Shown here: piece by piece, positions 9,101 through 17,855 of the stretch | How the letters are laid out: each line of letters starts with the position of its first letter | Position numbering within the stretch: the stretch's first letter is position 1 | DNA from: Aliamphritea hakodatensis | Lineage (GTDB): Bacteria > Pseudomonadota > Gammaproteobacteria > Pseudomonadales > Balneatricaceae | Assembly: GCF_024347195.1 (NCBI RefSeq) | Contig: NZ_AP025281.1 | Span: forward strand, 2,914,001 to 2,978,000 | Length of the DNA stretch: 64,000 nt | Reading direction: 5' to 3' | Notes under the pieces: generated by a model | Database searches by the model: none | What the model was told of the DNA's origin: nothing | The model's input: the letters and a program-made list of their open reading frames with translations, nothing else | Position numbers and translations under genes: made by a program

Positions 9101-12100
9101 CATACCAACCAAGATTGGCTCTCCCGCACTGGTCGTTACCTCTATAACGGCATTAGTATCGCCTTTCTTTCGCGTATAAATAACCGATGGGTCAGCAAGC
9201 AATACAGGTAGTTCTTCCAACACCTTGCGCGGTAATTCTTTATGCTTATCAAGAATGGCAGACATGCGCCGCTTGGTCAGAGAAACCGTTTTCAGAATCC
9301 CCAGCTCACGCAGAATCAACGGCGCTTTCACCTCAATAACGAAATCAAGATTTTTTGAATGTCTCGCCATTTTCAGCTTTCGCTGCCATTGCTCCAGCAC
9401 CTTACTGGCATCAACCTCTGACTGACGGGAGAATGCAGCTAGCTCTTCAATTTCAAACTGATCAGCCAAGTTGCTAAGGAACATCAGCTGCTGATCTTCT
9501 TCTGAGATGTTCATGAAGTGCGGCTGACCTTTGGCAGAATCGTAATTCTGAGCAGAAGCATTGATACGCTTCAGCAGAAACGCAATATCTTCCTGTGAGA
9601 CTTCTTCCAGATTCTTCAGACCCAGCTTGCGGATAACATCACGAACTGCACCCACAAACTCCTGAATAGCGCGCTTCACTTTTGCCGGCAGAGTTTCCGT
9701 TGCCTGCCTTTCATTCACATGCGCCAGAAACTCATCGATCAAATACGCAGACCGACGGGCCGTAGACATACTCCCGTTCAAAACGGATTCTTCTGCCGTG
9801 GTGAAATACGGCTCCATATCCGCATAAACGCCCAGCTCTTCCGCTAACGCTTTCAGCTTCTTGAATCCACCCAGCTTCATCCATAGCTTGTTATATGCGC
9901 TGGTGAGGTCTTTGCCGAACAGCTTGCCGCTACCGTAGTGTGCAGCCTCATGAAAGATTACTGATTCCAGATGCGTTACACTTTGCATCTGGTCAGCAAC
10001 TATATAGATAGAATTATCGTGATAAACCGCACCTATCGCGCCCTCAGCGCCTTCCTGCGCAGCCTGTTTGCGAATCACTTCGGGAAGGCCGGACTCGGAA
10101 GCAACAACGCTGATCTTAACGCCCCGCAGACCAAGACGCTTCCGGATGTTAACGACAGCGCTTTCGGCTGCATCCACAGTAAGTCCGGCATGCGCTTCCA
10201 CGTCACCGGTAGCAGATTCAGAAAGGTCGGCCCCGGAACCGGAGCGGGAGAAGAACGCACCTGAACTGCTATTTACTCTGCCGCCGTCAGCCATATCGCT
10301 AACCAGCCTGCCATTAGATTCAGAAATCCAATCCAACACCCGAATATCATCAAGTGAGTTCAGGAAGCGAGCCACGTTTTCTGCAGAGTCTTTATTCTGA
10401 GTTTTTATCAATACAGCGGCAGTATTTGTCGCATCTATCGCGCTAAGGATACGGCGCACCTGCCCACCCGATCTAAGCTGTTGCATCTCATAGCTTGAGA
10501 TAGCTAACGAGCCGATATGTTGATTGGCATTGCTGAGCAAGATAATCGCATCTTCTGATGCGGTCTCTTTGGCAACCTTAAAGGCTGCGTCAGGAGATGT
10601 TACATATAGGGCGTCATCAAGATTGCGCTTTCGGATGACTCTCTCTGTTACGCTGACTGATTTGTTTCGATGCGCAGCCTTGATGGCTACAGTGCTGCGA
10701 ATTTCATCTTTAAAGAAAGTAGCCTTGTTCCCCGGGGCGACGATCACATGCCCTTTGAAGTCTACGCCAGAAGCGTCCAACATTCCCTGCAGCTTATCAG
10801 TTATTTGTATATCTGCTTTTGAAGGGTCAAGAGATCCGGATGGGTGGTTATGAGAAAACCAAACGTTAGCCCCGTTCTCGGTAGCGGCAATTGCAGAAAT
10901 CAACTCCACAGGGTAAACGCTCGAAGCGTTTTTTGTTCCCTTGGTGTGCCGAATTAAGTTTACGACCTTACCGGTCTTATCCGTTACCAGTGCAAGCATG
11001 GTTTCCTGGGCATGCTTGCGAAATGGGGCAACTATATGCGCGACTTCTGAGGGTGTGTTAGCAACATCAAACGCAACCGATACAGAGCCTACTGGGACTT
11101 GTTTGTACTGGACTCTGAAGTTGTCTTTGATTTGCGCTGACTGCTCTCTACCTGATAATCCGCTGGCGGTGAGTAAGTTCCTTTCGGCCTGTTCGGAGGC
11201 TGGGTCTTGCTCTCGCAATTCTTCACTATGTACTGACCCTGATTCTCTGACATTTTCAGATTCCGATTTTATGCTTTCCGTGGATTCGTCAGTATAAGCT
11301 TCAGCGCTATTTTCAGCTACACCAGAATCAAACATATCATTCTGGCCACGCCCTGCAGCTACATCAGCAGCGCGGTCAGAACCTGTTAGCGTAAAGTCAT
11401 TTACTTCAGAGTCCGCGTCAACTTTCGCCTGAGCGGTTTTTTGTTGAGTGGCGGCAGATGCATCAGCGTCGGCAATCGCTTGCTCCTGTGCGCTAATATC
11501 CGCCTCAGTATAGGAATTTAGTTCGAAGTCTTCTGATCCCCAGACTTGCTCCGGGTTGGTTGATTCGCCTGCTGGGAATTCTCCCGCTGCTGCTTCAGTT
11601 TGTCCGCGCCCTTCAGAACCATTTCCGGCCGGAAGCCCTTGGGTGTGTAATTGGTCGATTTCATTGCGCAGCTCCAGTGCCACATCAAGTTCATTATCAT
11701 TGGTCTGCAGTATATCGTGGATTCTGCTTTCTGCCACGCCAGCTTGGCGGGCCTCATCCACGGCAACAGACAGAATACTTTCTTCTGAGGTCTGGCCTTC
11801 AATAATCGGCTCAGCACCTTCTTCAAACTGCTCGCGCAGCATTGCTTCTTCTTCGGCTTGGCGAACATAACCTTCAGCAGTGTAATGCGCCTTCCCGCCA
11901 AGATGATCAAACAGACGTTCCCGGAACTCTTCCTGAGTCTGAATATATTCCATACCCTGCTGGCTTAGCACTTCAAAAAGCTCACCTTCAGACAAGCCGC
12001 CATTTTTACGGAACAACGGCTTACCGAATACACCTCCGCGCTTGTCAGCAAAATGCGCGGGATCAACCCCCATATCCTGTGCCGCTTCACGACTCAGTCC

Positions 12101-14191
12101 GCCAGATAAAGCAATTGCCTGGGCAAACGTGTGACGACTGGTATCAACTTGTGAAGACTTCCCACGGGATTGAGGCTTTATCTTCGCCGATTCAGCAACT
12201 TTAATGCTGCCGGACTTTACGGCAGACACGACAGCAACCGCCTGCCGCTGTTCCTCAGTCCGCTTACTGACTGGCGTTCTGACAGCCTGGCGCTGAATAG
12301 TCTGCAGTTCTCGGTACTGATCAGGGCTGATTGTGCTTGGTCGTGGTAATGCGGCTTTATCCCCGCCCTGGCGCTGAACAATGTTCTCACCTACGCCGGA
12401 GTAAACAGGATCTACCGGCTTAAACTGCCGGTCCGGACGCTGCTGTCCCAGATCAATCTGGCCGGTACCTGGTGGGAGCCGTTTAGCCCGGTTGTCGGGT
12501 AATTCATTACTGCGGTCCAGCTCACCTTCAATAACGTTTTGCTGAAAGTTAGCCTGACCTTCCTGACCATAAAACGCATTGAAGTTGTCAGCTTCCCGTT
12601 GCTGCCGTACAGCCGTAACTTCAGCAGGCTCTTCCCCATAAATCACCCCGGCATTTTCCAGCCGGTTAACCCCGCGCTGATCGGCCAGTAAAGCCGTCTG
12701 ATATTCAAGACGCTGCGGATCAGTGATTGTTTCCCCTTCAATAACGCTTTCAGGGGCGGACTGCCTGCCGGGCACCAAATCAGTTGTCCCTTCAACGGTA
12801 CCCTGATGGGTGAACGGAACAGGAAAACTTGCAGTGGCCTCTTGTTTGATCGGCTCGTTAACCTGTGAGACATCACGAACAATCTGATCAGCTTTCTGTT
12901 GAAGCCGGTCAGCTGCCGCAATATCGCCAGCCCGCTGATACTGTAAAGCCCGTTCATACAGGTTCTTAGCATTGGTCAGCCGGGCCTCTTCTTCTGCGAC
13001 CCCTTCACGGCGAGCGATAATGATTAACCCATCGAGCCCCGACATATCCCGGCTACTTGCCTTCGCCTGAGCCTTGGTTTCAGAGACAGCAGCGGCAACC
13101 GTTTCAGCCTGCGCCTTACCGCCGGCAACAGCCTGATCCAGTGAGTCGCCGCCTTCAGCGGCAGCTTTTTCAACCGCCTCATTGATACGCTCCTGGGAAT
13201 GTTCAATCGGAGTCGGTGCCAGCGCACCGGTGGCAGCACCCAGCGTACCACCCGCGCCAGCGCCCAGCGTTGCACCGAATGCCGCATCACGAACAACCCG
13301 GTTATAATCAACATCAAAACCGATCGCTTCAGATTTGGCTGATTCCACTGCATACGACTCGGCACCGGACTCAACAAACTCTTGACCGCCTTCAGCTGCA
13401 GCACCGGTACCGGCCCCCTTTAAAGCACCCTGGCCACCACGGAACATTTTGGAAAGCGCCGGGCCAAGCACTGCACCCGACAAGCCGCCTATCCATGCGC
13501 CTTCAGTCGCCGCATCCCGGGCCAAATCGTCAGCCATCTGAGCCCGCGCCAGTGCTTTGGCTTCGTCTCCCTGAGCGAATTTTTCTGATCTGGCCAGGTA
13601 GTTTGCAAACAACTCGCCGCCTTCCAAATCTTCATAAGAAAGCGCATTAATCTGGTCTTTAACAGAGTGATAATTACCGCCGGCAATCACTGCCGCGTTA
13701 ACTGCAGCAGGTGCAGCAAATGTAGAGGTGCCACCGGTAAGGGGAGAAGTAAGGGCTGCGCCTGTCTGAGCAACTGCGTATGGCACCATTGAGCCGCCCG
13801 ACTTGGCCAGCGCACCGGTAACACCCGCTACGGTATTCTCGCTCTCTTCCTGGAAGCCGGCCTTCTCAATGTCATGCCGCAACAGCGGATCAACATTCTG
13901 ATAAGTTTCCTTTCCGCTTTGAATTAGATCATCATCAACCTGCCAATCAGAACCCGTTGCAAGTTCTAAAGCGGTCAGTGCCTGGCCGGTCGTTTCTTTA
14001 GCCCCGGCCCAGAACAGCCGGCCAGCATCAGCGATAAAGTTATTATCCTGCGTGGCCAGTGACAAAGACTCTTCTGGTGATTTTCCGGCGAACATTTCCG
14101 GATCGATATCAGGCAAATGCTGGGCAATTTCTGCATCTGAGAAATTTTCTAAGCCGGGGTTCGATTCCCGTAGCTCTTTCATGTAGCTCAT
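6170..14191 (-). CDS. Giant polyvalent ejection protein: JAMM, zincin and toxin-like domains
   Basis: A 2,673-residue protein, last of the virion block and most likely carried in the capsid and ejected with DNA. Residues ~110-330 hold several long Ala/Gly-rich hydrophobic stretches typical of podovirus channel-forming ejection proteins. A RadC/JAMM peptidase domain is seen with E1063, H1114-N-H1116-P-S, S1124 and D1127. A zinc-peptidase-like HEAAH follows at 1414-1418. Around 1620-1760 is a segment (SVIYTRKKGD, ARNKEALTNAKA) resembling the phage barnase/EndoU/ColicinE5-like (PBECR) toxin class. From ~1790 to the end it resembles the large-polyvalent-protein modules, with PKPFEIGAI typical of LPD38. 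The family is known from phages and conjugative elements, where it neutralises host defences. Domain boundaries are by eye. Confidence 0.82.
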   Translation of the reverse strand: MSYMKELRESNPGLENFSDAEIAQHLPDIDPEMFAGKSPEESLSLATQDNNFIADAGRLFWAGAKETTGQALTALELATGSDWQVDDDLIQSGKETYQNVDPLLRHDIEKAGFQEESENTVAGVTGALAKSGGSMVPYAVAQTGAALTSPLTGGTSTFAAPAAVNAAVIAGGNYHSVKDQINALSYEDLEGGELFANYLARSEKFAQGDEAKALARAQMADDLARDAATEGAWIGGLSGAVLGPALSKMFRGGQGALKGAGTGAAAEGGQEFVESGAESYAVESAKSEAIGFDVDYNRVVRDAAFGATLGAGAGGTLGAATGALAPTPIEHSQERINEAVEKAAAEGGDSLDQAVAGGKAQAETVAAAVSETKAQAKASSRDMSGLDGLIIIARREGVAEEEARLTNAKNLYERALQYQRAGDIAAADRLQQKADQIVRDVSQVNEPIKQEATASFPVPFTHQGTVEGTTDLVPGRQSAPESVIEGETITDPQRLEYQTALLADQRGVNRLENAGVIYGEEPAEVTAVRQQREADNFNAFYGQEGQANFQQNVIEGELDRSNELPDNRAKRLPPGTGQIDLGQQRPDRQFKPVDPVYSGVGENIVQRQGGDKAALPRPSTISPDQYRELQTIQRQAVRTPVSKRTEEQRQAVAVVSAVKSGSIKVAESAKIKPQSRGKSSQVDTSRHTFAQAIALSGGLSREAAQDMGVDPAHFADKRGGVFGKPLFRKNGGLSEGELFEVLSQQGMEYIQTQEEFRERLFDHLGGKAHYTAEGYVRQAEEEAMLREQFEEGAEPIIEGQTSEESILSVAVDEARQAGVAESRIHDILQTNDNELDVALELRNEIDQLHTQGLPAGNGSEGRGQTEAAAGEFPAGESTNPEQVWGSEDFELNSYTEADISAQEQAIADADASAATQQKTAQAKVDADSEVNDFTLTGSDRAADVAAGRGQNDMFDSGVAENSAEAYTDESTESIKSESENVRESGSVHSEELREQDPASEQAERNLLTASGLSGREQSAQIKDNFRVQYKQVPVGSVSVAFDVANTPSEVAHIVAPFRKHAQETMLALVTDKTGKVVNLIRHTKGTKNASSVYPVELISAIAATENGANVWFSHNHPSGSLDPSKADIQITDKLQGMLDASGVDFKGHVIVAPGNKATFFKDEIRSTVAIKAAHRNKSVSVTERVIRKRNLDDALYVTSPDAAFKVAKETASEDAIILLSNANQHIGSLAISSYEMQQLRSGGQVRRILSAIDATNTAAVLIKTQNKDSAENVARFLNSLDDIRVLDWISESNGRLVSDMADGGRVNSSSGAFFSRSGSGADLSESATGDVEAHAGLTVDAAESAVVNIRKRLGLRGVKISVVASESGLPEVIRKQAAQEGAEGAIGAVYHDNSIYIVADQMQSVTHLESVIFHEAAHYGSGKLFGKDLTSAYNKLWMKLGGFKKLKALAEELGVYADMEPYFTTAEESVLNGSMSTARRSAYLIDEFLAHVNERQATETLPAKVKRAIQEFVGAVRDVIRKLGLKNLEEVSQEDIAFLLKRINASAQNYDSAKGQPHFMNISEEDQQLMFLSNLADQFEIEELAAFSRQSEVDASKVLEQWQRKLKMARHSKNLDFVIEVKAPLILRELGILKTVSLTKRRMSAILDKHKELPRKVLEELPVLLADPSVIYTRKKGDTNAVIEVTTSAGEPILVGMQDGIIKTVTPKNHHNGIDGNNRLATEIAGSRVLYARNKEALTNAKASIEGRHSGATIAHEHRGVRGQGLKGKILFKSDVVKKHNREDDGQPMFSRKSRSRAAEQFADLNEDQTSFLGKIAPKTTAQRIKDRIAEALDRGGLKVRQGMIDRYAALFELDKQAQGEEVVENNTRMSSWVLAKMSHAADGALSALMSFGRIRFSDGVIQLQNDQDESGGLMGVLSKLGSGSEVERFMGWIAANRSAKLSAEGRENLFTEEEIAASIDLNKGETAEGKQREALYEEVFAEFQQYRDDVLKIAQEAGIISESNYDMWKDEFYVPFYRVMEEQDVNGPRMSGGLSRQQAYKKLKGGSQELNDLLENTLLNFQHLLSSSLKNNAASQAIDNAMKVGIAEQTSESARDKKASTFVLEGGEKRWYNISDPLVFESLTSLNDPATSTFSRKLMRSFKRVFTSFITSSPQFMVANGIRDTLHAMAIGNLSYNGFKNFAGGLKDYGSPVHKGKLKGQMMATGASFSFGHVYGSGDADALHAELERTIKGAKVLRDPKDVPGMIRQAWDFYSGFGDAAENANRTSMYKQNLEKGELYAAFQARDLMDFSSHGAWPAVRFLVDTVPFLNARLIGLDRMYRGGVKPTVNVIKQMLGGEAASMTDKQAAQRFAIVTGALTAASIALYLHNKDDEEFQKLEDWQRDMYWFVRVGDSAYFIPKPFEIGAIATVAERGLEQMVDDTKDGKLFLERMGHVVTDTFAFNPVPQMFKPVLDVYANKSSFTGRDIETMGMDRLSKVNRYRTNTTDGAKYISRALDSTVGKVSENLVISPVQADYLIQQYLGWVGTMGATTVDIISKQARGHEDPAKDWTEHQPIRRFFRDTSNPSYTRYGTEFYDALRETNRVYADIKHLRKMGEEAAAAELAAENGNKLRLRAVLNKANKTLSKLNTRSKLIQRNNKLSATEKRQRLDIILKQRNIIQVAMIKKVEKR

Positions 14192-14226
14192 GAACGCGTG
14201 TCCTCTCGACAGGCTGAATATGTATC

Positions 14227-14922
14227 TTACTTCTGATCAATTAACGCTTGTGCTTTCGCTCGATACAACGGCGGCAGATTAGGCAACGCGGCTTCAACAT
14301 CGTTGATATCAGGCGTTTCGCCTTTGCTGAAGGCATCAATCACAAACGCCACAGACTCCATCGGGGTTCTGCGGTTAGGCTGAGTATAATCCGGAACCGG
14401 TGCGCCAACCGCATACTTTCCTTCTACCGTAGTATCGCGCTGTCGCTGCTCGTTTTCCAGATCATTTAACGATTTGGCTTTGTCGCCAACCTTACGCCCG
14501 CCGGGCAAATTAGTTGCAAAATCCAGAACACTGCCTGCCCCGCCGTTGCCGCCTGATGAATCAAACATATCCCGCTCACCGGTGGTTTTATTAAATCGGC
14601 CGACAACCTGCTCATTGCCTTCAAGATCTTTGGTTTTAATCAGCTGCCACTGATTAGCAACAGGCTTTTGACTAGCCTTAATGCGGGCCAATTGCAGGCT
14701 CCGCTTATACGCTAAATCCGCCTGGGCCTGTTGCCGGTCATACTGAATATCGTCCCGCTCAAGCTGACGCTGGTGCTGAATGTTATTCTGTTCAGTCTGG
14801 TATTGCCGATCCAACTCTTTTGCTTCAGCAGCGCGACCATCATCTGCGATTTGACGGGCACTGGCTGCACCAGCTTTTGCACCGCCACCCACCACACTTG
14901 CCAACAAACCTAATCCAGACAT
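14227..14922 (-). CDS. Virion-associated coiled-coil protein (putative ejection protein)
   Basis: A 231-residue protein. A short Gly/Ala-rich N-terminus (GLGLLASVVGGGAKAG) is followed by a long Gln/Arg/Asp-rich coiled coil (~25-85) and a Pro/acidic C-terminus. Its start overlaps the stop of the preceding gene as TAATG and has a strong AAAGGAGG ribosome site. Size, order and composition match the small internal virion proteins that precede giant ejection proteins in podoviruses. No catalytic motif is seen. Confidence 0.6.
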   Translation of the reverse strand: MSGLGLLASVVGGGAKAGAASARQIADDGRAAEAKELDRQYQTEQNNIQHQRQLERDDIQYDRQQAQADLAYKRSLQLARIKASQKPVANQWQLIKTKDLEGNEQVVGRFNKTTGERDMFDSSGGNGGAGSVLDFATNLPGGRKVGDKAKSLNDLENEQRQRDTTVEGKYAVGAPVPDYTQPNRRTPMESVAFVIDAFSKGETPDINDVEAALPNLPPLYRAKAQALIDQK

Positions 14923-15431
14923 TACTGGCCTCCTTTCATTTGCTGCACTTCCTGAAGTGTCTGACCAATCTCCTGCCGCTCCTGCGCCGTCAGAATATCT
15001 TCTGGCAATTCTCGGCCGGTAATCGTAATCGCGGCAAAGAAAATATTATCCAGCATGCCATCTTCTGTATTTGGCAACTGATCATGCTGCTCTGCCATAT
15101 CCAGAACCACCGCAGATAATTCCATACCCGCCTGCAGCATCATCTTCGCCGGTATAGCACTGCCAGACGTCCGCACAGAGATAATCAGCCGCATTAATAC
15201 CTTTGCAATAACATTGCCCGCATTCTGAACAAAGTCGGCACCGGACAGCTGAAGCCCTTCCAGTACCATGTCAGTACCGACATCAGAGTAAATAAACTCA
15301 AGGGCCGTATTGACCAGCCGTTCATACATTGCCTGATCATCCGGCTGCCTGCCCTGTGACTCCTGTACTGGCGGCTGGCCACCACTTACACCTGGCTGCG
15401 GTTGCCGGGCCTGGTTTAGTAATCCTTCCAT
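14922..15431 (-). CDS. Putative virion protein, unknown
   Basis: 169 residues from ATG 15431, which overlaps the previous stop as TAATG; a GTG at 15440 is a weaker alternative. A Gln/Pro/Gly-rich N-terminus (~35 residues) is followed by a helical domain rich in Leu, Met and Ala (LIISVRTSGSAIPAKMMLQ, MELSAVVLDMAEQHD). It is embedded in the virion/ejection gene run on both sides. The family is not recognised beyond this context. Confidence 0.55.
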   Translation of the reverse strand: MEGLLNQARQPQPGVSGGQPPVQESQGRQPDDQAMYERLVNTALEFIYSDVGTDMVLEGLQLSGADFVQNAGNVIAKVLMRLIISVRTSGSAIPAKMMLQAGMELSAVVLDMAEQHDQLPNTEDGMLDNIFFAAITITGRELPEDILTAQERQEIGQTLQEVQQMKGGQ

Positions 15432-16483
15432 TAGCTCCACGCCTCATTTGCAGATTGAATTGAATATTTAAAGTCGTTCAGATGGCTGTCATAACTGCCA
15501 AAGTTTGAATCAAAGCCGGTAGCTGCTGTATTGGCCTCCACCTGATTTGTCACACTTCCAAGCTGACTAGTTTTTGCCGACTGCAGCAAGCCGTTACGGG
15601 TTCCTGCAATATGCTGCTGGGTTGTCTCTATACCATTGTCTGGAGAATATATTTCTTGTTGAATGGCATCTGTTACCGGTTTAGTAACGACACTTGCCAA
15701 CAGTCCGGTACCTAACTGTATGGCCGGATTTGTTTTAGAGGCTAACGATCCTGCTATCTGCCCAACTCCGCCGTTTATAAAATCTGGAACCGTATTACTC
15801 AGGGCAGCTTTGCCGAAATCCTTAGCATGATCAGTAAACGACAGCTCTTTTCGGCCCATTGCCTCTTGGTAATCGCTGGCTTGGCTTGCATCAATAGCAG
15901 AATGCGCCAGCAAACCAGCACCAGGAGCAACGGTATAATTAGCTGCCGTTGCAATCGCTCCAGCAAGACCATTACCGACTACATTGCCGTAGGCTGCTCT
16001 TCCAGCATCCTGTGCATCTTCGCTGCGTGTGACGGTTGTATTTTCCCTGTCGGTGAATCCCTGACGATCAGAAGCACTGCTTGGCGCCACATTATCAACT
16101 TGCCTTTCAGCATATGTCGCTGCGTTTAAACCCCTTGGATCCAGATCACGCTGTTGAGAAACCAGATCACTGTTCGTCTGAGACACCTCATGATCTACTT
16201 GTCGATTCAGCTCCTCAGCGGTAAACCGTCCCGGAGCACCGGCATACTGATTTCGCCGCTCTGTTGTCGTTTTTTTTGCACTTGAACGGCCTTCTCTCTC
16301 AGCCTCCTGCCGCTCCCTTTCCTGATCCAGCTGTTGGTTTATTTGATCTTTTGTATATCTTCCCGGCGCATGACGTGATTCATTACCACCACCGGTATGC
16401 CCTCTTGCTTGTCCCTCACGCTCAGCGCCCATAGAGTGACCACTTCGGCCACCCCGGGCATTGGCTCCCGCTCTACCCGCCAT
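15431..16483 (-). CDS. Putative internal virion protein, Gly/Ala-rich
   Basis: 350 residues. The N-terminal ~120 residues are very polar (Arg, Gln, Glu, Gly), with two imperfect repeats APGRYTKDQINQQLDQE and APGRFTAEELNRQVDHE. The central part has hydrophobic Ala/Gly stretches (VVGNGLAGAIATAANY, IQLGTGLLASVV) that could insert in a membrane. Such amphipathic composition fits DNA-ejection proteins. It starts two bases after the stop of the preceding gene. Confidence 0.55.
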   Translation of the reverse strand: MAGRAGANARGGRSGHSMGAEREGQARGHTGGGNESRHAPGRYTKDQINQQLDQERERQEAEREGRSSAKKTTTERRNQYAGAPGRFTAEELNRQVDHEVSQTNSDLVSQQRDLDPRGLNAATYAERQVDNVAPSSASDRQGFTDRENTTVTRSEDAQDAGRAAYGNVVGNGLAGAIATAANYTVAPGAGLLAHSAIDASQASDYQEAMGRKELSFTDHAKDFGKAALSNTVPDFINGGVGQIAGSLASKTNPAIQLGTGLLASVVTKPVTDAIQQEIYSPDNGIETTQQHIAGTRNGLLQSAKTSQLGSVTNQVEANTAATGFDSNFGSYDSHLNDFKYSIQSANEAWS

Positions 16484-16485
16484 AA

Positions 16486-16791
16486 TTAAACCACCCCGCC
16501 CTTCGCACTATTCAGCAAACCGGTACCGCCCACCAAAGACTTGGCATGGTTACCGTACCCACTGGCATCAATTCCAGAAGAGGCCCGGGCATTATCAAGC
16601 TGATCGCTCTTTCGGCGGTCATACATTTTTTTATCGTGGCGCTCGCGGTCTTTCTGGATCTTTGTTTCGGTGTAGTACTGCGCCCCACCGGCCAAGGCAC
16701 CGCCGATCATTGACGCCGCTGTCGGGTTTTTCTCCATCCACTTTGCACTGCTTTCCAGAAAACTAACCACAGGGGTATACCATGAAGACAT
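16486..16791 (-). CDS. Small virion-region protein, unknown
   Basis: A 101-residue protein. A hydrophobic Gly/Ala segment near residues 26-37 (AASMIGGALAGGAQ) is followed by a highly charged helix (KIQKDRERHDKKMYDRRK) and a Gly-rich tail. It lies between two putative ejection-protein genes in the same orientation with close spacing. Proteins of this layout are common in podovirus internal-protein clusters, but no named family is recognised. Confidence 0.55.
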   Translation of the reverse strand: MSSWYTPVVSFLESSAKWMEKNPTAASMIGGALAGGAQYYTETKIQKDRERHDKKMYDRRKSDQLDNARASSGIDASGYGNHAKSLVGGTGLLNSAKGGVV

Positions 16792-16804
16792 ATGTGTTTA
16801 CTCC

Positions 16805-17491
16805 TTATGCTTTGCCAGGGGCTGACGGTGAAGATGAAGCTTTAAACCAGTTGAAATCCCAGGTCGGCATATTGCTGTACAGCTGGCGAGTCCAAGCCAA
16901 ATCGGCATCACGGCGTTTTACGGTATTCTCAATCATCTTGTTTTTCTCTGACTGGGGAATACCTTGCGCTGTTTCGATCTCATTGATCGATACCATGGTG
17001 TTATTGGTAATCTTGTCCAGAGCTTCTAAATATTTACCCTGGGTATTGGCTGAGGCTTCATAGCCCATTTGCCGGATAGACTGATCAGTGTTGAATGATG
17101 CTAAATCCTTCTGCAGGCCGGTGCTGTGGGTCTGTTTATCCTTATCCAGCTCATTGCCATAGCTCATCACACCTTTTTGTAATGAGTTGCTGAGATTCAT
17201 GTTTGATTGCTGAAGCTCATTATCCAGGAGCATCGTTTCTTTACGCTGCGCATGATCGTAAGCCTTCATGGCTACCTGATTTTTAGCCGCTGCATCGGCT
17301 TGGGCTATCGGCATGGCAGCGCTTATACGGGAATTTTCAACGGCACCTACCCCCATAGAGGAATTCAGCAAGCCACGGCTATTACCCTGCTGCTTGCCGC
17401 GGGTCTCAGCCTGCTTCATGTAGGGGCTATCGGAACTCAGCAAAGAGGTCATTTCCTTGCTGACAGTGGATACCTTGGGAGATAAGGCCAT
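16805..17491 (-). CDS. Putative internal virion protein, Gln/Asn-rich helical
   Basis: Start taken at ATG 17491 (MALSPKVS), with AAGGA upstream at suitable distance; an ATG four codons earlier lies directly on that site. About 228 residues, mostly helical and polar (MKQAETRGKQQGNSRGLLNSSMGVGAVE; a later block rich in Asn, Gln, Asp and Lys), ending with a Trp/Pro-containing tail. The RGLLNSSM element resembles a motif seen in ejection proteins that carry a short membrane-active helix; this is inference only. Confidence 0.55.
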   Translation of the reverse strand: MALSPKVSTVSKEMTSLLSSDSPYMKQAETRGKQQGNSRGLLNSSMGVGAVENSRISAAMPIAQADAAAKNQVAMKAYDHAQRKETMLLDNELQQSNMNLSNSLQKGVMSYGNELDKDKQTHSTGLQKDLASFNTDQSIRQMGYEASANTQGKYLEALDKITNNTMVSINEIETAQGIPQSEKNKMIENTVKRRDADLAWTRQLYSNMPTWDFNWFKASSSPSAPGKA

Positions 17492-17492
17492 T

Positions 17493-17855
17493 TTATTTAC
17501 CATCCTTCATTTCATTAAGAAGCTGCAACGCTTCGTTGATATCAGCGCACTGACCCAGTTGCTCTTTCATCATCCATGACCAGGCGTAAGCATCAGAAAC
17601 ATGAGCAAGAATTGCCTGCGACAGCTGAATAAATTCATCCTGGGAAAGCTCCACTTTCACATTCTCTCCGGTCATCCATTCAATACCCGGCTTATCAGGA
17701 TCGACTACCAGACCCAGGACGGCACCGACGATCAATAACAGCGACATAGGATCTGCCTGCCAGTGGTACCCCTTAAACTCGACCAAATTGCTTTCTAAAC
17801 GCTTTTGCCGCGCCTTGTTCACCTCTCGGGAAAACAGCTGGTTTGCCTGATTCAT
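17493..17855 (-). CDS. DUF4376-like tail fibre accessory protein
   Basis: 120 residues from ATG 17855, which overlaps the fibre gene stop as ATGA. It opens with ANQLFSREVNKARQKRLES, then FKGYHWQADPMSLLLI, and ends with a helix containing AILAHVSDAYAWSW. This order (ARQ..RL, W..D..S, AH...AY) resembles the DUF4376 family found next to tail fibres. Its place immediately after the fibre gene suggests a fibre chaperone or assembly role. Confidence 0.55.
   Translation of the reverse strand: MNQANQLFSREVNKARQKRLESNLVEFKGYHWQADPMSLLLIVGAVLGLVVDPDKPGIEWMTGENVKVELSQDEFIQLSQAILAHVSDAYAWSWMMKEQLGQCADINEALQLLNEMKDGK

Noticed and set aside
6413..13650. Several long + strand frames opposite the giant gene
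   Set aside because: They follow the codon structure of the minus-strand gene, lack ribosome sites and have shadow-type compositions.
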